Shown here: in pieces, positions 25,253-33,238 of the stretch
How positions within the stretch are numbered: the stretch's first letter is position 1
Layout of the letters: the number at the start of each line of letters is the position of its first letter
Source: Prolixibacteraceae bacterium
GTDB taxonomy: Bacteria; Bacteroidota; Bacteroidia; Bacteroidales; Prolixibacteraceae
Length of the DNA stretch: 34,353 nt
Direction of reading: 5' to 3'
Assembly: GCA_003457135.1 (NCBI GenBank)
Contig: DMSQ01000061.1
Span: 1,129-35,481, forward strand
Program-made: the position numbers and the translations under genes
Notes under the pieces: generated by a model
What the model was told of the DNA's origin: nothing
Databases searched by the model: none
Seen by the model: the letters and a program-made list of their open reading frames with translations, nothing else

Positions 25253-27625
25253 TTAAAATGACAATTTCCGAATAATTTCAGGATTACTTTTGGTCTTAAT
25301 GATAAAACGGTTGACCAATTCGCTTTCTTCGGGAAATGCACAATCGAATTTAATGCTGTGCCTGCCGGTTTTTAGTATAGGAATGGGCTGATTCAATGGA
25401 ATGTCCTGTATAAAACTCCCTTTGTTGTTGTAGAGTTTGATGGTTTTACCATCGCAAACAATCGAATTTCCGGCTTCAAATATTTCAGGCAATTCCAGTT
25501 TAAAATAGCCATCCAGTTCAATCCATGGACGACCTACTGTACAGTCTTTTCCCATCAAGGTTAGATTAAAACATAGAGGTTGTTCCGCATCTCTGTTTTC
25601 AAAGGTCCATTCCGAATAGGTCGGTTGCCCTGGCTGAAGGAGTTGCCTGGTGTGCTCAAACTTGTATTTTTTGAATGGGAAAAGCTTCCAGTCCTGCCCG
25701 TTTTTTTCCAAATGAAAATCATTGGCCGGATTTTTCATTCGGGCCAGCTGATCGGGCGAAAATATTTTCTGTTGCGTAGCTTCCTGCCACAACTTGATCA
25801 AAGCCAGCAAGTGTGAGGTATTTGGATTCTTCTGCAGGCTGTTGTATCGGGCAACCAGGGCAAAACCCGCATGATATCCCGCGGCACGGGCCATCATCCA
25901 TTCAATGTCTTCAACGCCGGTAGTGGCTGACAGCAAGAACCAGCCAAGCATGTTGGGCATATAATTGCGCTCGAGAAGCGGTTGATTTTCGAGCCGGTAA
26001 TCGCCCTGAGATTCACGAAACCCGCCATACCAGGGTTCGCCCCAATTCCAGTAATGACAAATGTGCCAGTAATAATGGCTCGAGCGACTGGTTCCGTTTA
26101 CCAGCGTGTGGTTGGTTTCACGGAAGACTTTTTCTGCGAAGGCCTGAACGGCGTATTCCCCTTCGCCCGACGACATGCATCCTTCATGACCGTCGAAATC
26201 CATTTGCGAAACACCTGTTTCATTGAAAAACCGGGCCAGATTTCCGGCAATTTCCTGCTGAAGTTCAAAATTCGGGAACAGCGTATTGTATGGGTAATCC
26301 AAAAGCATTCCGGCATGTTCTCCTTTAGTATGTGGCAAAGCTTTTGTCCCGAATGCTCCGCGCTGACAATTCAGCAATTTATACGGCAACTCAGCCGATA
26401 CTTCCCGGAAACGAATAATCTCATCGCCAATCCTTACTGCATGAAGCGTGCTGGGTTTGAGATTTTTGAAGAACTGATTCGACACGACAGGAATTTCGGA
26501 TACCGTTTCAGTAATATTCTCCGAAATCGTGGACGAACCGGTTTCTGATAATCGTTTATCGGGAACCGGCGAAACATACGGATCATTAGTATTGATGAAT
26601 GTGCTGAGCGTATGAACACCAATGCGCAGACCCTTTTTGGCAGCTTTTTCCACGCAGTTTTTCATACCTGAAATTCCGTTTGGAAAACTTTTCGGGTCGA
26701 GGATAAAATGGCCCCATGACTGAAACGGACCTTCATGATAAAGTGACATCAATCCGGCTTGTTGAGTATAATCGAGCATGGCGTCGATGTTGCTTTCGTT
26801 GAAATCGGCAATCAGATAAGCTCTTCCGGTTTCAGGTGATTGCTTTTGCCAAACTCCGTTAATAAGTGGGTGGGGCAATCCCTCTGCCAGCTCGATGGCC
26901 TCGATATGATCCAGAACCTGGTTTTCAGAACAGCCAAACAATGCAATAGCCGAACCAATGGTTGTTTCTCCGGAAATGGCTGGAACCAGCATATCAGGAT
27001 ATTGATCGTTCCAAACTGAAAGAATTCGTGGTTTTGACCGGTCGAGGCTGTAAGCCTGAATACTGCTTCCATAAGGCTGAGCAATGGCTGCATTTCCGCG
27101 CGAATCATCCGTTCCTCCTTCATTTCTAAGAATTCCGCCCAATGTTTTCGGATTCAGTGCCTGAAGTCCGATGGCATATTGACCATCCCGAACCACACCA
27201 ACCACCTCACCGATGGTTTGACTGATAATGGTAGGATAAGGGCCCCAGTAAACGGCGCTCACCCGATCTTTGTTGCTTAGTTTGGTCAGCCGGAAAGTCA
27301 GGTGCGTTTTGCTTGATACGACCTGTATTTCAGCAATAATTTTTGAAACAGGGAAATGGAGGGTAAGAATCCCGGTTTTTGAGTTGAAATCTGCTTTGGC
27401 AGGTTCTTCCCAGGTAGTACCAACCCGTATTTTCAGCAATGGAGCTTTTTCACCAAATGCCAGATAATTTTTGTTGGTCCACGGATTGGTGATAGCTGAC
27501 AAATTCCCTTTCTCGTTCAGAATCAATATGAGGTCATCAGTGTGCAGGCTTATTGGCTGCCCTGAAACTGAAAACAATTGTATGAAAAGGAATTGAAATA
27601 TAAAGAACAGGTTTCTTTTTATCAT
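25253..27625 (-). CDS. Unassigned secreted glycosidase-like protein (beta-sandwich plus barrel)
   Basis: A 790-residue exported protein (signal 1-22) that I cannot place in a named family. Residues about 25-250 look like an N-terminal beta-sandwich of the type preceding many glycosidase barrels. From about 265 to 600 strand-helix alternation suggests a (beta/alpha)8 barrel, with acidic motifs at expected strand ends: LIADFNES (271-278), YHEGPFQSWG (296-305) and especially MDFDGHEG (475-482), plus WNWGEPWYG (526-534). Asp476 or Asp478 could be the nucleophile and Glu530 the acid. The last 150 residues are beta-rich. It lies between GH29 and GH38-like genes with gaps of 36 and 34 bp, so a glycan-processing role is likely. 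Activity and family are unknown. Confidence 0.7.
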   Translation of the reverse strand: MIKRNLFFIFQFLFIQLFSVSGQPISLHTDDLILILNEKGNLSAITNPWTNKNYLAFGEKAPLLKIRVGTTWEEPAKADFNSKTGILTLHFPVSKIIAEIQVVSSKTHLTFRLTKLSNKDRVSAVYWGPYPTIISQTIGEVVGVVRDGQYAIGLQALNPKTLGGILRNEGGTDDSRGNAAIAQPYGSSIQAYSLDRSKPRILSVWNDQYPDMLVPAISGETTIGSAIALFGCSENQVLDHIEAIELAEGLPHPLINGVWQKQSPETGRAYLIADFNESNIDAMLDYTQQAGLMSLYHEGPFQSWGHFILDPKSFPNGISGMKNCVEKAAKKGLRIGVHTLSTFINTNDPYVSPVPDKRLSETGSSTISENITETVSEIPVVSNQFFKNLKPSTLHAVRIGDEIIRFREVSAELPYKLLNCQRGAFGTKALPHTKGEHAGMLLDYPYNTLFPNFELQQEIAGNLARFFNETGVSQMDFDGHEGCMSSGEGEYAVQAFAEKVFRETNHTLVNGTSRSSHYYWHICHYWNWGEPWYGGFRESQGDYRLENQPLLERNYMPNMLGWFLLSATTGVEDIEWMMARAAGYHAGFALVARYNSLQKNPNTSHLLALIKLWQEATQQKIFSPDQLARMKNPANDFHLEKNGQDWKLFPFKKYKFEHTRQLLQPGQPTYSEWTFENRDAEQPLCFNLTLMGKDCTVGRPWIELDGYFKLELPEIFEAGNSIVCDGKTIKLYNNKGSFIQDIPLNQPIPILKTGRHSIKFDCAFPEESELVNRFIIKTKSNPEIIRKLSF

Positions 27626-27661
27626 AGCACCTTTATTAAATTGACTAAACTGAAAATCACT

Positions 27662-29101
27662 TCACGATGCACTTACTTTAAACACAACTGCATAGGTTGA
27701 TGGTAATGTTTTAGTCTGATTTTCAGGAATTGAAATTTTGAACCCGCTTCCATCAGCTTTCCATTTCAACGAACTCCCTTTTTTGCCCAGAAGCGCTATT
27801 TTTGCTCCCTTTTCAGGAGTAAAACCTTTGATCTGAATTTCAGCCGGAAGTTTTTCATTTTCGTCAAGCAGATAAATGATGTTCGCCGATCCGTCTTTGC
27901 AACGGGTAAACCGCAATTTGCCATCGTAGTATGGAGCAATGGTTCGCGTACCGTAAATAGCCTCGCCATTTATTTTAAGCCAGTCGCCAATTTCATTTAG
28001 TCGCGAATAAGCTTCCTCATACCAGGTTCCATCAGAGCCCGGACCAATGTTCAGCAAAAGGTTACCGCCTTTCGCAACAATATCGGTAAGCATATGAATA
28101 GCTTTGCGTGTAGGCATCATTTTAGCGTTGAACGAATAGGACCAGCCTCCGCCCAAAATCATGCACGATTCCCACGGATAAGGCAGCATTTTGTCGGGAA
28201 CCTGATTTTCAGGAGTCAGGTAATTCTGATTTTTGCCTTCCACTGAGCGATCAACTACAATACAATCGGGCTGTTTCGAGCGGATTTTCGAAACCAGTTC
28301 ATCCATTTTAATATCCTGATTGAAATACTTTTTGACTTTAAATCCGGGCACTTCGGGAGCAGCGCCTTTATCGGGATGTTTCTGAACCCAGCCGCCATCG
28401 AACCACATTAAATCGATTTTTCCGTAGTTCGAGCAAATTTCCATTACCTGATTATGGGTAAAATTCACGAAGTTGTTCCAGCGTTCGGGATAGGCAGCCG
28501 GATCATAATTCACATTTCGGTCGAGCGGCGGAAATTGCGGCCACCAGTAATCGGTACTGTGCCAGTCGGGCTTCGAAAAGTAGGCACCAATCCAGAAACC
28601 TTCGTTTCGGAAAGCTTTGAAAATTTCTTTGGTAACATCGGCTTTCGCGTTGGTACGAAAAGGACTGTCTTTCCCGGTTATCTTGTAATCGGTATACTTC
28701 GAATCGAACATACAAAATCCATCGTGATGCTTGGTCGTAAAAACCACGTATTTCATCCCGGCATTTTTGGCGGCTTTGGCCCAGCGTTCAGGATCGAATT
28801 TGGTCGGATTGAAGGTCTTCCCCAGATTTTCGTATTGCTTTTTGTAATGAAAATAGTCTTTCACTGTATCAGGGATGCACCAGCCTTCATCTTCAGGACA
28901 AATAGACCAGGATTCAACGATTCCCCACTGGCTGTATGGGCCCCAGTGCATCAGCAGTCCGAATTTAATGTCTTTCCACTCTTCAATTCTTTGCTGAATG
29001 AGCGGATTGGGATCTGTCACATAAGTCTGATTTTCATGCTGAGCCGATACATTCAAAGTCAAAAAAGTCAGACAAATAAAAAATAATTTGAATAGATTCA
29101 T
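27662..29101 (-). CDS. GH29 alpha-L-fucosidase, secreted
   Basis: A 479-residue retaining exo-fucosidase. The start at 29101 (MNLFKLFF) gives a signal peptide ending at SAQ; the nine codons before it in the open frame are not signal-like. GH29 hallmarks are FGLLMHWGPYS (near residue 50), YVVFTTKHHDGFCMFDS (about 118-134) and KIDLMWFDGGW (about 228-238), in which Asp235 is the expected nucleophile. A small C-terminal beta-sandwich closes the protein. It heads a three-gene operon and is divergent from GH20, which suggests shared control and trimming of a fucosylated glycan. Whether it prefers alpha-1,2, 1,3/4 or 1,6 linkages is not visible. Confidence 0.93.
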   Translation of the reverse strand: MNLFKLFFICLTFLTLNVSAQHENQTYVTDPNPLIQQRIEEWKDIKFGLLMHWGPYSQWGIVESWSICPEDEGWCIPDTVKDYFHYKKQYENLGKTFNPTKFDPERWAKAAKNAGMKYVVFTTKHHDGFCMFDSKYTDYKITGKDSPFRTNAKADVTKEIFKAFRNEGFWIGAYFSKPDWHSTDYWWPQFPPLDRNVNYDPAAYPERWNNFVNFTHNQVMEICSNYGKIDLMWFDGGWVQKHPDKGAAPEVPGFKVKKYFNQDIKMDELVSKIRSKQPDCIVVDRSVEGKNQNYLTPENQVPDKMLPYPWESCMILGGGWSYSFNAKMMPTRKAIHMLTDIVAKGGNLLLNIGPGSDGTWYEEAYSRLNEIGDWLKINGEAIYGTRTIAPYYDGKLRFTRCKDGSANIIYLLDENEKLPAEIQIKGFTPEKGAKIALLGKKGSSLKWKADGSGFKISIPENQTKTLPSTYAVVFKVSAS

Positions 29102-29283
29102 ATAAATGGGTTTGATAATTAGTAGCAAATTCCCCTACGTAAAGTTACGGCAACAAATCAGATCAAAATAGGTAAAAATCTCATTCATTTTCAAGGATAA
29201 AAACAACTAAAGCACAAGACGAAAAAAACCGAATGGGAAAATATTTCCTATCTTGGTACTCGCTAAATCAAAATGAAATTGCT

Positions 29284-30948
29284 ATGAAAACAACATTTGC
29301 AGGAATATTAATTTTGTTTTGCTTTTACATGTTCTCCGGCTGCAAACCGAACAAAACGTTTACCGAAAACGAAATCTCGCTGATCCCTCAGGTGAAGCAA
29401 AAAAGCCAAGGAAAATCTTCGTTCCGGTTTAAAGAAAGCACCAAATTTGTGGTCGAAAATGTTGATCAGAAGATCATCGCAGTGCAATTTGCGGAATATT
29501 TGGATAAAGCTTCAGGATGGAAATCTCAAGTACTGATAGGAGGCGACGAAGGTCGCAATCAGGTATATTTCAAAACAGAGCTTCTGATGGATCCGGAAGG
29601 TTATCAATTAGAAGTTCAGAAAAACCGAATTGAAGTAAAAGCCGCCAAGCCTGCCGGTTTTTATTACGCCATGCAAACCTTGCGGCAACTACTTCCAATT
29701 GAAATTGAAAGAAAACAGAAACAGGAACTTATAGAATGGAATGTTCCGGTAATCAGTATTTCTGACAGCCCGGCTTATAAATGGCGAGGTTTTATGCTCG
29801 ATGTTTCCCGGCACTTTTTCCCCAAAAAAGACATCTTTCAAGTCATCGACTATCTGGCGATGCACAAAATCAACACGTTACACCTTCATCTGGTTGATGA
29901 TCAGGGCTGGCGCATCGAAATCAAAAAATACCCCAAATTGACTGATGTGGGCGCATGGAGGGTTGACCGGGAACACATGCACTGGAATTCGCGCCCGAAA
30001 CAAGAGCCTGGAGAAAAAGCAACTTACGGAGGTTTCTATACTCAGGAAGACATTAAGGAAATGGTGGCGTACGCCCAAAAAAGATTTATCACCATCATTC
30101 CTGAAATTGAAATGCCTGCACATGTTACTTCGGCCCTGGCAGCATATCCTCAATTTTCGTGTAAAGGCGGTCCGTTTACCGTTTTGCCGGGAGGTGTGTG
30201 GCCCATCACTGATATTTACTGTGCAGGAAAAGATACTACTTTTCAGTTTCTGGAAGATGTATTAAGTGAAGTGATTGAACTTTTCCCATCCAGATACATC
30301 CACATTGGCGGCGATGAAGCCACCAAAACCGAATGGGAGAAATGCCCGGAATGCAAAAAACGCATGAAAACCGAAGGATTAATAAATGTGGGTGAACTGC
30401 AAAGCTATTTCATCAAACGGATAGAGAAATTCATCAACTCGAAAGGCAAAATTTTGTTGGGATGGGATGAAATTCTGGAAGGCGGACTACCTGCCGAAGC
30501 TACTGTCATGAGCTGGCGCGGGTATCAGGGCGGTATTGAAGCTGCCAACCTGGGGCACGATGTGGTGATGTCCCCCAGTTCGGATTGCTATTTCGACTAT
30601 TACCAGGGTCCAATGGACCAGGAACCTTTGGCGATTGGGGGATATCTTCCGCTCAAAAAAGTGTATGATTTTAATCCTCTTCCTGAAGAATTAACTGCAG
30701 AAGCCGCCAAGCATATTTTGGGAGGCCAGGCTAATTTGTGGACCGAATATGTTTCTGACCTTGAACATGCCGAATACATGACATTTCCACGAATTGCTGC
30801 CTTGGCCGAAGCTTTATGGAGCCCAAAAGAAGCACGCAATTGGGAAGGTTTTTCGCACCGGATTCAGCAATTCATGAAACGATACGACCAGATGGGCATC
30901 AATTATTCGAAAACCAAAATACCAAACAGGGTGCCGGTTTTGGACTGA
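29284..30948 (+). CDS. GH20 beta-N-acetylhexosaminidase lipoprotein
   Basis: A 554-residue lipoprotein. I start it at the ATG at 29284 (MKTTFAGILI), which places lipobox Cys at residue 20 (FSGC); the 17 upstream codons lack signal features. Residues about 28-150 are the GH20 N-terminal alpha/beta domain. The barrel starts at WRGFMLDVSRHF and includes LHLHLVDDQGWR, IPEIEMPAH and the catalytic pair Asp344-Glu345 in HIGGDEATK, for the substrate-assisted mechanism. It removes terminal GlcNAc or GalNAc from glycans or glycoconjugates. It is divergent from the GH29 operon with a 182-bp gap. An intrinsic terminator overlaps its last codons. Confidence 0.94.
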   Translation: MKTTFAGILILFCFYMFSGCKPNKTFTENEISLIPQVKQKSQGKSSFRFKESTKFVVENVDQKIIAVQFAEYLDKASGWKSQVLIGGDEGRNQVYFKTELLMDPEGYQLEVQKNRIEVKAAKPAGFYYAMQTLRQLLPIEIERKQKQELIEWNVPVISISDSPAYKWRGFMLDVSRHFFPKKDIFQVIDYLAMHKINTLHLHLVDDQGWRIEIKKYPKLTDVGAWRVDREHMHWNSRPKQEPGEKATYGGFYTQEDIKEMVAYAQKRFITIIPEIEMPAHVTSALAAYPQFSCKGGPFTVLPGGVWPITDIYCAGKDTTFQFLEDVLSEVIELFPSRYIHIGGDEATKTEWEKCPECKKRMKTEGLINVGELQSYFIKRIEKFINSKGKILLGWDEILEGGLPAEATVMSWRGYQGGIEAANLGHDVVMSPSSDCYFDYYQGPMDQEPLAIGGYLPLKKVYDFNPLPEELTAEAAKHILGGQANLWTEYVSDLEHAEYMTFPRIAALAEALWSPKEARNWEGFSHRIQQFMKRYDQMGINYSKTKIPNRVPVLD

Positions 30949-30960
30949 CACCCTGTTTTT
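30924..30960 (+). terminator. Intrinsic terminator overlapping the end of the GH20 gene
   Basis: AAACAGGGTG (30924-30933) pairs with CACCCTGTTT (30949-30958): a perfect 10-bp stem with a 15-nt loop that contains the GH20 stop codon, followed by further T. The left arm is therefore coding. It separates GH20 from the convergent permease gene. Confidence 0.75.
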
Positions 30961-30991
30961 CTTTTCCAACTTAGAGGTTATTTTATTCAAT

Positions 30992-32062
30992 CTATTCGTG
31001 CCCGTGCCTGTGGTGCAAATCAGGGTCATGAGGATGTTCATGCTTTACTGGGTCATGGGTGTGAAAGTGAGAATGCCATTTTAGCTCCGGAACGGGTTCT
31101 CCTTCGTGCGAATGGGTATGATGCCCATCCGCATGCTGATGGTAATGGATGTGTTCCATAACTACATGAGTGTGCTGGTGTTTATGTGATAACAGATTGG
31201 TAACAACAACAGCAAGTGTCAGAAGAATGATTGAAATGAGGTGAACCCATTGGAAAGGTTCGTGAACAAATAAATACGATAAAACCACACCCCATATAGG
31301 TGCGGTTGAAAACAATATCTGACTTCGGGTTGCCCCAATATTCTGTGCTGAAGTTACATATAGCACAATACTGAAACCATAAGCGAAAATCCCTACAATG
31401 ATTGCCGGAACCACATTACCAATTGCCAAGGCATTACCAGCAATCAGACACCCGATCAGTAAATTGACCGAACCGGCCACTATTCCCTTAACAAAAGTAA
31501 CTGTTTGAGGTGAAGCCCCGTCAGTAAGGGCCGTCAGGTGGTTATCCACACCCCAGCAAAAACAAGCTGCTGTAATAAGCAAGCCAGAAGTTATGCCGCT
31601 TGCTCCTTCACCAAACGATACAACAATTCCAGCCATAATTGTTAGAAAAACGCCTATCCATGTATTCCGGTCGAGGGTATCTTTAAAAATTAAAACACCT
31701 AAAATGGCAGTTGCTACCAGTTCCATGTTTAACCAGATAGAAACCGAAGCCGCATTGGCCATTCGTAATCCAGCCAGTAATAGCAAAGGACCAGCGAACC
31801 CGCCAAAAAAAATGATCCCGGTAGTTTTTGCCCTGCTGCCTGGTTGAAAGAGCAATTTCAGGTTGCTGTTTTTTCGGAACAGGTAGGGCAACATGGCTAA
31901 AGCCGCGCCCAAATAAAGCAGCCCTGCTAATTGAAAGGAATTTAAATCCGCTAACATCAACTTGCTAAACGGAGTGGCTATCCCAAATAGAAATCCGGAA
32001 AGTATCCCTGTTATTATTGCAAACCGCTTCATGGTAGTTTTTATATAGTTAAAACCAGGCAT
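30992..32062 (-). CDS. EamA/DMT-family permease with a histidine-rich C-terminal tail
   Basis: A 356-residue inner-membrane carrier with about ten hydrophobic helices in two EamA halves (residues about 11-150 and 160-290). The last 66 residues (from LSHKHQH) contain 23 histidines in HxH-type spacing, a likely metal-binding tail facing one side of the membrane. DMT permeases export metabolites, and His-rich tails are typical of Ni, Co or Zn handling proteins; joined to an RND efflux operon this suggests metal export or metal-sensing. The start at 32062 follows the TAA of the upstream gene directly (TAAATG), which indicates coupling. A start at 32032 (MKRFAIITG) is equally sound structurally. 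The transported substrate is unknown. Confidence 0.85.
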   Translation of the reverse strand: MPGFNYIKTTMKRFAIITGILSGFLFGIATPFSKLMLADLNSFQLAGLLYLGAALAMLPYLFRKNSNLKLLFQPGSRAKTTGIIFFGGFAGPLLLLAGLRMANAASVSIWLNMELVATAILGVLIFKDTLDRNTWIGVFLTIMAGIVVSFGEGASGITSGLLITAACFCWGVDNHLTALTDGASPQTVTFVKGIVAGSVNLLIGCLIAGNALAIGNVVPAIIVGIFAYGFSIVLYVTSAQNIGATRSQILFSTAPIWGVVLSYLFVHEPFQWVHLISIILLTLAVVVTNLLSHKHQHTHVVMEHIHYHQHADGHHTHSHEGEPVPELKWHSHFHTHDPVKHEHPHDPDLHHRHGHE

Positions 32063-33238
32063 TTACATATATTGATTCAACTCCGCCATGGTTTTATTCA
32101 TATCCCGCTCTAATTCCAGCAATTTATTGATGCTTTGGTAATACAGTGAAAACTCCATGAGGTAGTTGATCAACGAAATTTCACCCTGATCCAGCGCTTT
32201 TTTTGATAATTCGGAGCTATCATAGGAAACCAAACTTGACCGGTATTCATTCACGTTCTTCTGAAGGGCAATTGTTTTGGTATGTAAAGCCTTGAGACGA
32301 TTGTAAAACTGGATTTTGTTATCGGCAGCGATACTTTCCAAAGCCTGGGAGTTGGCTTCAGCATATTTTACTTTGTTCTTGTTCTCCCACAATGGAATGG
32401 TCATCCCAACTGTTACTCCCTGAAATTGTTGTCCAACCACCTTCTCGCTCATATATCCGGCATGTAATTTCGGCAAAACCATCGCCCGGTTTAATCCGGT
32501 TTGCTTTAGGCTGATCTCAATCTCTTTTTTCAACCAGCTTAACGTCGGATTTTTTTGTTCGGCTAACAAATACCATTGCTCAAAATCCATAGGAACTCCT
32601 GTAATCTGAAATACGCTACTTGTGAAATCAACAGCTTGTCCGCCATTTAGACCGGTTAGTTCAGCTAAAAGGGCATTTCGTTCTATCCCGATTGATTCCA
32701 ATTCCTTACTGATATTCAAATGGTTCAGTTGCGCCTTGTTGTATTCCAGAATATTGGTTTCCCCCTTTTCAAATTTTAACTGGTACGAAATGGCTATACT
32801 TTGGGCGTATTCAACTCTTTTTCTCAATTCCGCCAGCAGGGCATTTGCATAAATCAAATCATAACAAACCAAACTCGTTTTCAATAGGATTGCTTTTAAT
32901 TGCTTTTGATATTCCAACTCCGTTTGTTCGTTTTTTAAATCTGAGATTTGATTTTTAAATCCGTATGCCGTTGGAAAATCGAACGTTTGGGAAATGCTGA
33001 AATCGGTGCGGTTACCAATTATTGAAGGGCTACCCCATAAGTAATTAAAAGCTACTTCAGGATTTTGAAGGTAGATTCCGGTTTTGTTCCTGATTTTTTC
33101 AGCATCCACGCTTTTCCGCAATGCAACAAGCGTGGTGTTGTTCTTTTCAACTTCGGTTAATACCTGATCAACGGTATTCTGTGCGAAAAGAGGAAAACTG
33201 AATGCCGATATGCTGATGATTAAAATAATGCGTTTCAT
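32063..33238 (-). CDS. TolC/CzcC-like outer membrane factor of an RND efflux system
   Basis: A 391-residue outer membrane efflux protein with an SPI signal (1-19, ending FAQ). It shows two repeats of long amphipathic helices (about 60-185 and 225-390) with the short beta segments GNRTDFSISQTFDF and GVTVGMTIPLWENKNK typical of CzcC/CusC-type proteins. It would form the outer channel for the CusA-type pump whose gene it overlaps by 4 bp (ATGA), so the two are translationally coupled. It is slightly shorter than the usual 410-460 residues. Substrate is inferred from the pump. Confidence 0.88.
   Translation of the reverse strand: MKRIILIISISAFSFPLFAQNTVDQVLTEVEKNNTTLVALRKSVDAEKIRNKTGIYLQNPEVAFNYLWGSPSIIGNRTDFSISQTFDFPTAYGFKNQISDLKNEQTELEYQKQLKAILLKTSLVCYDLIYANALLAELRKRVEYAQSIAISYQLKFEKGETNILEYNKAQLNHLNISKELESIGIERNALLAELTGLNGGQAVDFTSSVFQITGVPMDFEQWYLLAEQKNPTLSWLKKEIEISLKQTGLNRAMVLPKLHAGYMSEKVVGQQFQGVTVGMTIPLWENKNKVKYAEANSQALESIAADNKIQFYNRLKALHTKTIALQKNVNEYRSSLVSYDSSELSKKALDQGEISLINYLMEFSLYYQSINKLLELERDMNKTMAELNQYM

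Noticed and set aside
25982..26548. 188-codon plus-strand ORF
   Set aside because: It is antisense to the unassigned glycosidase-like gene, with no recognisable motif.
28454..29086. 210-codon plus-strand ORF
   Set aside because: It is antisense to the GH29 gene and mirrors its conserved codons; no independent protein features.
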